Assembly: GCA_017303855.1 (NCBI GenBank) | Contig: JAFLBL010000019.1 | Span: 1 to 64,000 of the forward strand | Direction: 5' to 3' | Source of the DNA: Chitinophagales bacterium | GTDB lineage: Bacteria; Bacteroidota; Bacteroidia; Chitinophagales; Chitinophagaceae | DNA length: 64,000 nucleotides | Part shown: positions 9,657-17,348 of the stretch, in pieces | Numbering within the stretch: the first letter of the stretch is position 1 | Layout: each line of letters opens with the position of its first letter | Position numbers and translations under genes: made by a program | Notes under the pieces: model-generated | Told to the model about the DNA's origin: nothing | Databases searched by the model: none | What the model saw: the letters and a program-made list of their open reading frames with translations, nothing else

Positions 9657-10982
9657 TCAGGCGACTGTTGCTTTATTCAGTACTTTTTCAAAAGCCTGTT
9701 CGAAATCGGCTTTGATATCTTCAATATGTTCGATGCCCACACTGATCCGTACCTGGTTGGGCAATACACCGGCGGCCACTTGTTCGTCGGCGCTGAGTTG
9801 TTCATGCGTGGTGGATGCAGGATGTATCGCCAGTGTTTTTGCATCACCTACGTTGGCCAGGTGACTGACCAGTTTCAATGCGTCAATAAATTTGCTGGCA
9901 TTTTCTTTGGTTCCTTTCACGCCAAAATTCAGCACCCCGCCAAATCCCCTGGTTAAATATTTATTAGCCAGCGCATGATATGGATTGCTTTTCAGTCCGG
10001 GATATTGTACAAAGTCTACGGCGGGGTGTTGTTCCAGCCACTCTGCGAGGGCTTGCGCATTTTCCACATGCCGTTCTACGCGCAGACTCAATGTTTCGAG
10101 CCCCTGTAAAAGAAGGAATGCATTGAACGGACTCTGTGAAGTACCGAAGTCGCGCAGTCCTTCCACCCTGGCACGGATGGCAAAGGCGATATTGGGCAGG
10201 CCCAGCGGATTCCCTTCTCCGAAAACATCCCAGAATTTCAGTCCGTGATATCCTTCCGATGGTTCCGTAAACTGTGGGAATTTTCCGTTGCCCCAGTTAT
10301 AATTTCCGCCATCTACAATTACACCACCCACACTGGTTCCATGGCCGCCTATCCATTTGGTGGCAGATTCAACTACTATATTGGCACCATGTTCAAGTGG
10401 ACGGAACAGGTAACCGCCGGCACCGAATGTATTATCCACGATCAGGGGCAGATCATATTCGCGGGCGATGGCGGCAAATTTTTCAAAATCGGGTATATTC
10501 AGCCGGGGATTGCCGATTGTTTCCAGGTAAATGGCTTTGGTGTTTTTGTCAATGTGTTGTACAAAACTTTCCGCATTGTCCCCATCTGCGAAACGAACCT
10601 CGATACCCAGTCTTTTAAACGCCACTTTAAACTGATTATAGGTGCCTCCATACAAAAAGGAAGTGCTGATAAAGTTATCACCGGCCTGGAGGATATTATT
10701 CAATGCGAGAAACTGGGCGGCCTGGCCTGAACCAGTGGCCACGGCAGCCACACCTCCTTCGAGGGCGGCAATACGTTGTTCAAATACATCAGTGGTCGGA
10801 TTCATGATCCGTGTATAGATATTACCGAATTCCCTTAAACCAAAAAGGTTGGCCGCGTGTTCGGCATTATTGAATCCATACGAAGTGGTCTGGTAAATCG
10901 GTACCGCTCTTGACTTGGTGGTGGGGTCTATTTGCTGACCGGCGTGTAATTGCAGGGTTTCGAAACGTGGTTTGTTACTCAT
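9657..10982 (-). CDS. metY: O-acetylhomoserine sulfhydrylase (aminocarboxypropyltransferase)
   Basis: A PLP enzyme of the Cys/Met metabolism family that makes homocysteine from O-acetylhomoserine and sulfide. Seen: SRAVPIYQTTSYGF, the phosphate-binding ATGSGQAAQ, DNTFGAGGY and the PLP lysine in ESATKWIGGHG (about residue 209). The 441-residue length fits MetY rather than the shorter MetB/MetC. The open frame extends upstream to 11108, but the start at 10982 is chosen because family members begin with MSNKPRFETLQLH and the upstream part overlaps the leader peptide in another frame. It is the first gene of metY-metX-hom and lies 98 bp after the leader peptide stop codon. Confidence 0.93.
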   Translation of the reverse strand: MSNKPRFETLQLHAGQQIDPTTKSRAVPIYQTTSYGFNNAEHAANLFGLREFGNIYTRIMNPTTDVFEQRIAALEGGVAAVATGSGQAAQFLALNNILQAGDNFISTSFLYGGTYNQFKVAFKRLGIEVRFADGDNAESFVQHIDKNTKAIYLETIGNPRLNIPDFEKFAAIAREYDLPLIVDNTFGAGGYLFRPLEHGANIVVESATKWIGGHGTSVGGVIVDGGNYNWGNGKFPQFTEPSEGYHGLKFWDVFGEGNPLGLPNIAFAIRARVEGLRDFGTSQSPFNAFLLLQGLETLSLRVERHVENAQALAEWLEQHPAVDFVQYPGLKSNPYHALANKYLTRGFGGVLNFGVKGTKENASKFIDALKLVSHLANVGDAKTLAIHPASTTHEQLSADEQVAAGVLPNQVRISVGIEHIEDIKADFEQAFEKVLNKATVA

Positions 10983-11039
10983 ACAAATATGTTTTTGAAT
11001 GTCAGAAATGCTGTTTAAAAAAGGAAAGCAATAAAAGCA

Positions 11040-11052
11040 GGGTGATACACCC
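11040..11052 (-). promoter_or_regulatory. Second leader hairpin upstream of metY (possible attenuator)
   Basis: On the minus strand GGGTG-TAT-CACCC forms a 5-bp stem with a three-base loop, followed by a T-rich stretch (CTTTTATTGCTTTCCTTTTTT) before the metY start. It could act as a weak terminator. Its 5' arm GGGTG is also complementary to CACCC inside the leader peptide gene (11109-11115 region), so the two pairings exclude each other. The stem is short, so a role is only suggested. Confidence 0.35.
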
Positions 11053-11074
11053 TTGTCGGGGAATAGAATAGTTT

Positions 11075-11090
11075 TATGCCTTACGGCATA
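11075..11090 (-). promoter_or_regulatory. GNRA-capped hairpin over the leader peptide stop codon
   Basis: On the minus strand TATGCC (11090-11085), loop GTAA, GGCATA (11080-11075): a perfect 6-bp stem with a GNRA tetraloop. The stop codon TAA is in the loop and the last sense codons are in the 5' arm. A ribosome reading or stalled on the Cys/Met codons would melt or mask it, the arrangement expected of a translation-sensing leader. Confidence 0.5.
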
Positions 11091-11155
11091 CAACAGCAAC
11101 ACATGCACAGGGTGGCTGTGCGAAGAGAGTGTGTGTATGTGCTGATGCGTTTCAT
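11081..11155 (-). CDS. Cys/Met-rich leader peptide (24 aa) of the metY operon
   Basis: A short gene that was worked out by hand: ATG at 11155-11153, TAA at 11083-11081. The product begins MKRISTYTHSLRTAT and ends with L-C-M-C-C-C-C-M-P, that is five Cys and two Met within the last eight residues. Such a run is very unlikely by chance directly before a sulfur amino acid operon, and leader peptides rich in the regulated amino acid are the sign of ribosome-mediated attenuation. It lies 98 bp before metY and downstream of a complete SAM-I riboswitch and terminator. I infer that it reports charged Cys-tRNA and Met-tRNA levels. Translation is not proven; no strong Shine-Dalgarno is visible (GGTAA just before ATG). 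Confidence 0.65.
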   Translation of the reverse strand: MKRISTYTHSLRTATLCMCCCCMP

Positions 11156-11192
11156 TTACCCGATAAAATTAGTGGACATTTGCTTTTGCCGC

Positions 11193-11200
11193 CAAATTTA
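11193..11200 (-). promoter_or_regulatory. Possible internal promoter -7 element before the leader peptide
   Basis: TAAATTTG on the minus strand matches the Bacteroidota TAnnTTTG -7 consensus, 38 bp before the leader peptide ATG. No TTG is visible at the -33 position. If used, it would bypass the SAM riboswitch and leave only the leader peptide in control. The AT-rich context makes a chance match possible. Confidence 0.25.
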
Positions 11201-11419
11201 TTTTTGTGAGCCGGCTTAATGCTTTGTTAATAAATGTGTTTTGCAAATGATTGTTTGTTTGAAAAAATTTGCCGGCCGCACCGGGCAATAGTATGCGGAT
11301 CTTGATAGCAGATCTTTGATAAGCAAGTAACAGGATTCATCTTTTTTGGTTTAAACATGATGAAAAAATGATTGATAATTTTTACTGTTTACCAAAAAAG
11401 GGGACTGAGCCGGCCGGGA

Positions 11420-11456
11420 AAGCAAAAAGCTCACCCGATAAATCAGATGAGCTTTT
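11420..11456 (-). terminator. Expression-platform terminator of the SAM-I riboswitch
   Basis: On the minus strand AAAAGCTCA (11456-11448) pairs with TGAGCTTTT (11433-11425), 9 bp, then a T run (11428-11424). The loop contains ATCTGATTTATC (11448-11437), which can instead pair with GATAAGCCAGAT (11495-11484) that includes the 3' strand of riboswitch helix P1, with one G-U and one mismatch. That is the antiterminator: SAM bound means P1 and terminator form and transcription stops. Confidence 0.85.
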
Positions 11457-11489
11457 ATATGTAGTGCGTTTATAAAGCTGTATATCTGG

Positions 11490-11618
11490 CTTATCTTTCC
11501 CGCTGTTGCGGGATGGAGTTGGCACCTTTTCCACTGTCATCCTGCGCTTGTCGAAGGAGGAAAGTGAATAGGTTGTCAAGGCTTCATCGGGCCATTACCC
11601 TCTGCCTTTCTTGATAAG
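11490..11618 (-). ncRNA. SAM-I (S-box) riboswitch aptamer
   Basis: The minus strand reads CTTATC (P1 5' strand, 11618-11613), AAGAAAGGCAGAGGGTAATG, GGCCCGATGAAGCC, GACAACC, a P3 insert, AAAAGGTGCCAACTCC, a CCCGC...GCGGG hairpin (P4) and GAAAGATAAG (P1 3' strand ending at 11490). These are the conserved S-box core blocks in the right order. It controls the metY-metX-hom operon by transcription termination through the hairpin at 11420-11456. P3 (about 11527-11567) holds a TCCTTCGACAAGCGCAGGA segment that looks like a widespread Bacteroidota dispersed repeat. Confidence 0.93.
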
Positions 11619-11635
11619 TGTGTAAAGATCTGCTG

Positions 11636-11643
11636 CAAATATA
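11636..11643 (-). promoter_or_regulatory. Main promoter -7 element of the metY operon
   Basis: TATATTTG on the minus strand is an exact TAnnTTTG match. Transcription would begin about 5-8 bases downstream, roughly 10 bases before the first base of the SAM-I aptamer at 11618, which is just where a riboswitch promoter should be. No clear -33 TTG is seen. Confidence 0.7.
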
Positions 11644-11723
11644 CGATGGAATATAATGCGGGAAAAGAAAATCCGCGAGTCTGTTGCAAACGGTTGTTTG
11701 GAAATGCTTTATAAAGCGTGTTG

Positions 11724-12272
11724 TCAGGCGTTTAACGGGGTATAATTTTTTTCAATCCAGTCTTTTTGTGATCGGGCCGTTTGTTCAATACCCGTTCTGG
11801 CTTCTATTTTCTCCTGCGCTTTTTTGATGGCACTGCTGATCATACTGTGCTCTATCAGTTCATCTTCTTTCATTCCCATCTGCTTCATCACCTGTACGAT
11901 TTTATCTCCGCCGAATTGTTGAAATAACGGTTCCCGCAGGGAAGAGTATACGATTGCTTTTTCCAGCCCCAGTTGCTGATACAGCTCTGTTTCCTTTTTC
12001 CGTAACGGGTAATGCTCGGCAAATACCGGATTACGGCCGGCCCGTTGGCCACCAGTCAGTTCCCTGACCAATAAGAGTGGCAGGGCTTCCGTAGTATGCT
12101 GACTGAAATAGGCAGTCGCTTCTTCCAGGCTATCTTCAAACCAGAAGGCGAAAACAGTATTGCGGTCATTGTTCCATGTCTTCAGGAGTATGGCGAGTTT
12201 GGCTTCTTCGCTGATTACGACTTTATCCGTAACCGTAATTCCGTCTTCTTTCTTCTTAAATAATCCGAACAT
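11724..12272 (-). CDS. Hypothetical cytoplasmic protein (182 aa)
   Basis: I do not recognise a named family. The protein starts MFGLFKKKEDG, a style common among small conserved Bacteroidota proteins, has no signal peptide or membrane segment, and is rich in charged residues. Its middle part (about 85-105) is basic and the C-terminal third (130-175) is predicted helical, with alternating Lys/Glu that could form a coiled coil. The frame is well supported by codon use similar to its neighbours. It lies just upstream of the metY leader promoter on the same strand but without a shared transcript being evident, and downstream of a secreted-protein gene that has its own terminator. Confidence 0.7.
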   Translation of the reverse strand: MFGLFKKKEDGITVTDKVVISEEAKLAILLKTWNNDRNTVFAFWFEDSLEEATAYFSQHTTEALPLLLVRELTGGQRAGRNPVFAEHYPLRKKETELYQQLGLEKAIVYSSLREPLFQQFGGDKIVQVMKQMGMKEDELIEHSMISSAIKKAQEKIEARTGIEQTARSQKDWIEKNYTPLNA

Positions 12273-12330
12273 ACTTTTTTCTTTACTGTAAAAGTAGAGA
12301 GAAAATCAGCTGGCTGTACGAACAGGGTGG

Positions 12331-12375
12331 AAAAAAGAAGTGGTTGCTCCGGCGTATGCATACCGGAACAACCAC
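12331..12375 (-). terminator. Rho-independent terminator downstream of the 12407-12985 gene
   Basis: On the minus strand GTGGTTG-T-TCCGG pairs with CCGGA-G-CAACCAC across a 10-base loop, followed by CTTCTTTTTT. The 12-bp stem has one internal mismatch. Confidence 0.8.
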
Positions 12376-12406
12376 AAAAGTCACCGTTTGTCCGTCCAAT
12401 AAAAGG

Positions 12407-12985
12407 TTAGTTCTTTACCGTTTCCAATACTTGTTTTGTGCCGGTATAGATCCATGCTTTGGGAGTTACAGGTTTCTTCACTTTGGGTCCTTTCACTGTA
12501 GCAGGTGCAGTTGTTTCAGTGGCAGGTACAAAAGCGGATGCAGGATCTTCCGGGTTATAAGGTTTACCGATGCAGATACTCAGGGTATTGGTGGTTTTGT
12601 CATAAATAAGCGTACCCTCTGCCACTTCATTTCCTTCCGCTGTTTTCTGAGCCGGAATTTTATAGGTAGCGGGTGATTTGCGTAACATGGCTTTTACTTT
12701 GCCTTGTGGCAGACCTTCCACCCAGGCAATCCCTTTGTTTTCTTCATCCACGTTGATTACGATATGCGCTGCATCCGGATTGGTGGCAGATTCATACTGA
12801 CCGATAACCGGGAATATATCCGCACGGCCGGGAGGGGTGGGTGCTTTTACAATTTTATCCCGGTAGAGCGATGCGATTGAATCCACCGTCGGGTTTTTTT
12901 TAGCATCCCAGGTTTGCTGGGCTGACATAGTAAGGGAAAGTAAGGACAATAATAATCCGCCCATTACAGGAATGGTCTTTTTCAT
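12407..12985 (-). CDS. Hypothetical secreted protein (192 aa)
   Basis: A Sec signal peptide is clear: MKKTIPVMGGLLLSLLSLTM followed by SAQQT, so cleavage after about residue 22 to the periplasm. The mature part of ~170 residues has no motif I can name; it is Lys/Thr/Pro-rich near the C-terminus (TETTAPATVKGPKVKKPVTP), which suggests a flexible linker before a short tail. The gene is monocistronic and followed by a strong terminator at 12331-12375. Upstream it faces uvrA divergently across 167 bp. Function unknown. Confidence 0.75.
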   Translation of the reverse strand: MKKTIPVMGGLLLSLLSLTMSAQQTWDAKKNPTVDSIASLYRDKIVKAPTPPGRADIFPVIGQYESATNPDAAHIVINVDEENKGIAWVEGLPQGKVKAMLRKSPATYKIPAQKTAEGNEVAEGTLIYDKTTNTLSICIGKPYNPEDPASAFVPATETTAPATVKGPKVKKPVTPKAWIYTGTKQVLETVKN

Positions 12986-13152
12986 AAGAGAAATTTTTAA
13001 TGATTTAATTGGTACTCGTGGAATACTTCAAAATACTGTGCCAGACTAAAATTTTGTGGATAACTTCAAAAACTTCCTGTAAGCCGGCCTGTTTTTCAAA
13101 AGGATAAACGGCGCGGCATGACAGCCCTGAATCGTATCTTCGTTACCCCAGT

Positions 13153-16005
13153 ATGGCAAAGAGTAAGCAAACCCAACCCGTTCCTGTTTCCGCGAACCAG
13201 GAATCCATCGAAGTCTATGGTGCAAGGGTGCACAACCTGAAGAATATTGACATTTCAATTCCAAAGAATCAGCTCGTTGTAATTACGGGCATCAGCGGTA
13301 GCGGCAAATCATCACTGGCTTTTGATACAATATATTCAGAAGGACAACGCCGGTATATGGAAACCTTTGGCGCCTATGCCCGGCAGTTTATCGGGGATAT
13401 GGAACGGCCAGATGTGGACAAAATCACCGGTCTTTCACCGGTCATTTCCATTGAACAGAAGACCACCAATAAAAATCCGCGGTCAACCGTGGGAACCGTT
13501 ACCGAAATCTATGATTTTCTGCGACTGCTCTATGCCCGTATCGGGGAAGCCTATTCCTATAATACGCAAAAACGGATGGTAAAATGGAGTGAAGAGGAGA
13601 TCGTCGATAATATTTTAAAGAAGTATAAAGGGAAAAAAATAGCCATCCTGGCCCCGTTGGTCAGGGGACGGAAAGGACATTATCGGGAATTATTTGAGGA
13701 TGTGCGCAAAAAGGGATTTCTGAAAGTGCGGGTGGATGGAGAAGTAAAAGACCTGGTTCCCAAAATGCAGGTGGATCGTTATGTCATTCATGATATTGAA
13801 CTGGTGGTGGACAGGCTGCAGGCGACAGAAGACATGCGCACCCGGTTAAGCCAGAGTGTGCAACAGACGCTTAAGCTGGGTAAGGACCTGCTGTTTATCC
13901 TGGTGGACGATACAAAGTTTGTGCAGTATTCAAAATTGCTCATGTGTGAGGATACGGGTATCAGTTATGAAGAACCATCCCCCAATGCGTTTTCCTTCAA
14001 TTCGCCCTATGGCGCATGTCCGGCCTGTAAAGGCCTCGGGACAAAGCACCATATCAATATGGACTCCATAATTGCGGATCCTTCATTGAGTATCAGTGAA
14101 GGCGGCATTGCACCGCTGGGTGAAGAAAGGGATGCCTGGGTTTACCGGCAGGCACAGGAAGTAGCAAAGAAACATAAGATATCGCTTAAGACACCGGTCA
14201 GTAAGCTTACTCAGAAGCAGTTGAATATACTGCTCTATGGCAATGAAGCCGGGGAACAGGTAGAGCAATCGTTCGAACAGACGAAATTTGATCCCTATGC
14301 GCCTTTTGAAGGAGTGATCAATATGCTGCAACGCTGGTTTGCCAATCCATACAGTGAAGCAATCCGTGAATGGACCGAAGAGTATATGATCATTAAACCC
14401 TGTGACACTTGTGACGGTACCCGGCTGAAAAAAGAAAGTCTCTGGTTCAAAGTAAACGGCCGCAATATTGCGGAACTGAGCCGGATGAACCTGGATAACC
14501 TGGCCGCCTGGTTTGACGGGATTGAACTGATGCTGGATACCAAGCAACAGGCCATTGCAAAAGATGTATTGAAAGAAATCCGGGAACGGCTGCAGTTTTT
14601 GCTGGATGTAGGGCTTACTTACCTGACTATTGACCGGCCATCCCGGACGCTCAGCGGCGGGGAAAGTCAGCGGATAAGGCTGGCCACACAAATCGGTTCC
14701 CAGTTGCAGGGTATAACCTATATTCTCGATGAACCTTCCATCGGATTGCATCAACGGGACAATCACCGGCTGATTGAAGCGCTCAAAAATCTGCGGGATA
14801 TCGGGAACAGTGTTTTGGTGGTGGAACATGATAAAGACATTATGCTGGCCGCCGATCACCTGATTGATATTGGTCCGAAAGCCGGTTTTCATGGCGGCCG
14901 GATTGTGGCACAGGGTGATCCGAAAGCTTTATTGAAACTGGATACACTTACCTCCGGTTACCTGAACGGACACCGGATGATTGATATACCAGCAGAGAGA
15001 AGAAAGGGTAGTGGAAAGTTACTGGAACTGAAAGGAGCCAATGGTAATAACCTGCAGAAAGTGGATGTAAAGTTTCCATTGGGGAAATTTATTTGTGTGA
15101 CAGGTGTAAGCGGAAGCGGGAAATCCACGCTGATCAATGAGACATTGTATCCAGTTTTATCGAAGCATGCATACGGGTCTAAGATGACCCCGTTGGAATA
15201 TAAATCCATTAAAGGGCTGGAGCATATCGATAAAGTCATCGAAATTGATCAGTCGCCCATTGGAAGAACGCCCCGCAGCAATCCCGCAACCTATTGTGGT
15301 TTCTTCACGGAGATCAGAACCTTGTTTGCTTCGATACCGGAAGCGAAAATCAGGGGATATACGGCAGGCCGCTTTTCCTTCAATGTAAAAGCCGGTCGTT
15401 GCGATGTGTGTGAAGGCGGAGGCATGCGGGTGATTGAGATGAATTTTCTGCCGGATGTATACGTGCATTGTGAAAAATGCAATGGCAAAAGGTATAACCG
15501 GGAAACCCTGGAGATACGGTACAAAGGAAAGTCAATTGCCGATGTACTGGAAATGACGGTGGAAGAAGCCGTGGAGTTTTTCCAGCCGGTACCTTATCTC
15601 TATCGCAAAATTAAAGTGCTCGAAGAAGTGGGGCTGGGTTACATTACATTAGGTCAGTCGGCCGTAACACTGAGTGGCGGCGAAGCACAGCGGGTAAAAC
15701 TGAGTACGGAACTGGCCAAGCGGGATACCGGTAAAACTTTTTATATTCTGGATGAACCCACTACCGGTTTGCACTTTGAAGATATCCGGCACCTGCTGGA
15801 TGTACTCAACAAACTCGTGGACCGGGGCAATACGGTGCTGGTGATCGAGCACAATATGGATGTTATTAAAGTAGCCGACCATATTATTGATATCGGACCG
15901 GAAGGAGGTGACGGGGGAGGCCGCGTATTATTTGAAGGCACGCCGGAGGAACTCGTCAAAAACAAAGAGAGTCATACCGCACAATATCTGAAAATGGAGT
16001 TATAA
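13153..16005 (+). CDS. uvrA: Excinuclease ABC subunit A (UvrA)
   Basis: The damage-recognition ATPase of nucleotide excision repair; a UvrA dimer loads UvrB onto lesions. It has two ABC modules: Walker A GISGSGKSS (~39-47) and GVSGSGKST (~651-659), with signatures LSGGESQRIRLA (~500) and LSGGEAQRVKLS (~839), and Walker B ILDEPSIGLHQRD and ILDEPTTGLHFED. Zinc-binding pairs CPACKG (~288)/CDTCDG (~417) and CDVCEGGG (~750)/CEKCNGKR (~775) are present. At 950 residues it is full length. Bacteroidota often carry two uvrA paralogues; this one has the canonical layout. It is monocistronic, with a bidirectional terminator straight after the stop. TATCTTCG (13136-13143) is a near match to a -7 element. 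Confidence 0.97.
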   Translation: MAKSKQTQPVPVSANQESIEVYGARVHNLKNIDISIPKNQLVVITGISGSGKSSLAFDTIYSEGQRRYMETFGAYARQFIGDMERPDVDKITGLSPVISIEQKTTNKNPRSTVGTVTEIYDFLRLLYARIGEAYSYNTQKRMVKWSEEEIVDNILKKYKGKKIAILAPLVRGRKGHYRELFEDVRKKGFLKVRVDGEVKDLVPKMQVDRYVIHDIELVVDRLQATEDMRTRLSQSVQQTLKLGKDLLFILVDDTKFVQYSKLLMCEDTGISYEEPSPNAFSFNSPYGACPACKGLGTKHHINMDSIIADPSLSISEGGIAPLGEERDAWVYRQAQEVAKKHKISLKTPVSKLTQKQLNILLYGNEAGEQVEQSFEQTKFDPYAPFEGVINMLQRWFANPYSEAIREWTEEYMIIKPCDTCDGTRLKKESLWFKVNGRNIAELSRMNLDNLAAWFDGIELMLDTKQQAIAKDVLKEIRERLQFLLDVGLTYLTIDRPSRTLSGGESQRIRLATQIGSQLQGITYILDEPSIGLHQRDNHRLIEALKNLRDIGNSVLVVEHDKDIMLAADHLIDIGPKAGFHGGRIVAQGDPKALLKLDTLTSGYLNGHRMIDIPAERRKGSGKLLELKGANGNNLQKVDVKFPLGKFICVTGVSGSGKSTLINETLYPVLSKHAYGSKMTPLEYKSIKGLEHIDKVIEIDQSPIGRTPRSNPATYCGFFTEIRTLFASIPEAKIRGYTAGRFSFNVKAGRCDVCEGGGMRVIEMNFLPDVYVHCEKCNGKRYNRETLEIRYKGKSIADVLEMTVEEAVEFFQPVPYLYRKIKVLEEVGLGYITLGQSAVTLSGGEAQRVKLSTELAKRDTGKTFYILDEPTTGLHFEDIRHLLDVLNKLVDRGNTVLVIEHNMDVIKVADHIIDIGPEGGDGGGRVLFEGTPEELVKNKESHTAQYLKMEL

Positions 16006-16037
16006 AAAAAGGCCAGTGATATCGCTGGCCTTTTTTT
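16004..16037. terminator. Bidirectional terminator between uvrA and the Yip1-family gene
   Basis: A run of seven A, then GGCCAGTGATATCGCTGGCC, a near-perfect 20-bp palindrome, then seven T. It can terminate both converging genes and begins inside the uvrA stop codon. Confidence 0.92.
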
Positions 16038-16054
16038 ATAACGTATTAGTCGGA

Positions 16055-16666
16055 TTAAAGACGGATGCTTCCGCCTCCCAGGCCATAACTAAGTCCGAAT
16101 ACGGACATCAGTATTTTCGCCATGATAAAACCTATAACAATAAAGACCAGGAACATTGTCAGTAAGGAAACCACATAATAGGCCACTTTTTTATCTTCCG
16201 GGGTCTTTTTTAACACGGGCAAACCTACATAAAGCAGGTAAAACCCATACAGGGCAGCGAGTGATCCAATAATGGCAATTGCCGGGAGAATGGATAACAG
16301 GCCGCCGATCCAGGCCGGAGTCCAGGTATAAGCAACAAGTTGAACTGATTTTCCAAAGTTTTTTTCAGATCCAAAACTGGGTGCTAATGCATCAATAACA
16401 ATGGCACTTACAAAAACACTGATCAGGGCACCTGCCAGTACACTGATTCCCTGATAGAGGCCCCAGTCCATGCCCTTTACTCTGAAGAAACCCATATCTA
16501 CACCTATCAGCCCATAGCCGATAAAGGCAGCCACTGCGGCTGCACCCGCCAGCGGTAATACATATCCGGTAATAATTGCAGGTACATTGGCTTCTTCTCC
16601 ATTGATAACATCCCATTCCGTTTTAGGCGTTACAATAATGTTTTTAGCTCTTTCAATTAAGTTCAT
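16055..16666 (-). CDS. Yip1/YIPF-family integral membrane protein
   Basis: The 203-residue protein starts MNLIERAKNIIVTPKTEWD, the amphipathic N-terminal signature of bacterial Yip1-domain (DUF1282-like) proteins, and has five hydrophobic segments at roughly 28-50, 68-90, 108-135, 140-165 and 170-195. It is expected in the cytoplasmic membrane; the role of bacterial members is not established. It is monocistronic and ends at the bidirectional terminator shared with uvrA. Its upstream spacer contains only repeats. Confidence 0.8.
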   Translation of the reverse strand: MNLIERAKNIIVTPKTEWDVINGEEANVPAIITGYVLPLAGAAAVAAFIGYGLIGVDMGFFRVKGMDWGLYQGISVLAGALISVFVSAIVIDALAPSFGSEKNFGKSVQLVAYTWTPAWIGGLLSILPAIAIIGSLAALYGFYLLYVGLPVLKKTPEDKKVAYYVVSLLTMFLVFIVIGFIMAKILMSVFGLSYGLGGGSIRL

Positions 16667-16883
16667 AGTTGGTTGTTTTGGGTTGAAGGCCTACTCTGAT
16701 GGCTTTTCGGCAAACGCCCCCGGTCAGGTCCGGGCACCTTTCTGCTTATGACAAACTAATATAAGGAGTTTCCCTTAATTAGAAGATGCTCAAAGTTATA
16801 TTTCGGTAAATGTTCAAAAAATCCCTGAAATAGGGGAATATGTGCGTAAGTACGAAGTATGGTCATTTATCTGTCATTGTATT

Positions 16884-16941
16884 CCTGACACCTGACACCT
16901 GACACCTGGCACCTGGCACCTGGCACCTGACGCCCGGCACC
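16884..16941. repeat. Heptad tandem array, unit CCTGACA/CCTGGCA
   Basis: Eight consecutive 7-bp units: three CCTGACA, three CCTGGCA, then CCTGACG and CCCGGCA. The G/A difference is shared by adjacent units, as expected from expansion by slippage. Confidence 0.85.
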
Positions 16942-16960
16942 GGATTCTTCTTTAAACGAC

Positions 16961-16985
16961 AAAAGCCGCTCTTACAGCGGCTTTC
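16961..16985. terminator. Terminator-like hairpin
   Basis: A perfect 9-bp stem AAAGCCGCT/AGCGGCTTT with loop CTTAC. On the minus strand it is followed by TTTTGTC and could end transcripts from the 17349-17765 gene, 360 bp upstream. Confidence 0.5.
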
Positions 16986-16986
16986 A

Positions 16987-17030
16987 AACTTCGTACTTCG
17001 TACTTCAAACTTCGTACTTCGTACTTACTT
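16987..17030. repeat. Heptad tandem array, unit ACTTCGT
   Basis: Six 7-bp units, ACTTCGT with one ACTTCAA and a terminal ACTTACT variant. The same unit returns at 20985-21050. Confidence 0.85.
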
Positions 17031-17348
17031 GTTCCCAGAGGGTAAAGGCAGGAAGTGATTGTAAAAATTTACAGCGTAGGGGTTCCGGGTTTTGCCTGGA
17101 TACTGGATTTAGACAATTTTCCTGCCGGTTACCTGGTAAAAGAAAATACCGGATAATACCTTCATGGGTTTCTTAGTTATGACAATTAAAAGAGCTCAGG
17201 GTTGAAATCGTTCCGAAAAGCAAGGCAGAGAGTTATTAATAAAATTTGCTTACAAATGAGAGTACCAATAGAGAACGGATTAGGTTTATTCAACCAGGTA
17301 TCAGATTTTATTAAGCTCCCTGCCGCTTTTCGGGACGGCATTCGTTTA

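Larger units (their letters stand above)
16667..17348. other. Non-coding spacer with two heptad repeat arrays and a terminator hairpin
   Basis: No convincing gene in 680 bp. It holds the 5' leader of the Yip1-family gene (to ~16760), a 7-bp array of CCTGACA/CCTGGCA units (16884-16941), a hairpin AAAGCCGCT-CTTAC-AGCGGCTTT (16962-16984) and a second 7-bp array built on ACTTCGT (16987-17030). The part 17031-17348 shows no structure I can name. Confidence 0.6.

Noticed and set aside
9657..11108. MetY start at 11108
   Set aside because: The extra 42 residues overlap the leader peptide and hairpins in another frame and are absent from the family; MSNKPRFETLQ at 10982 is the normal start.
14083..14892. 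A 269-codon antisense frame inside uvrA
   Set aside because: It is the shadow of a strongly coding gene on the other strand; product has no domain character. The same applies to long antisense frames in susC (30021-30809), the epimerase and others.
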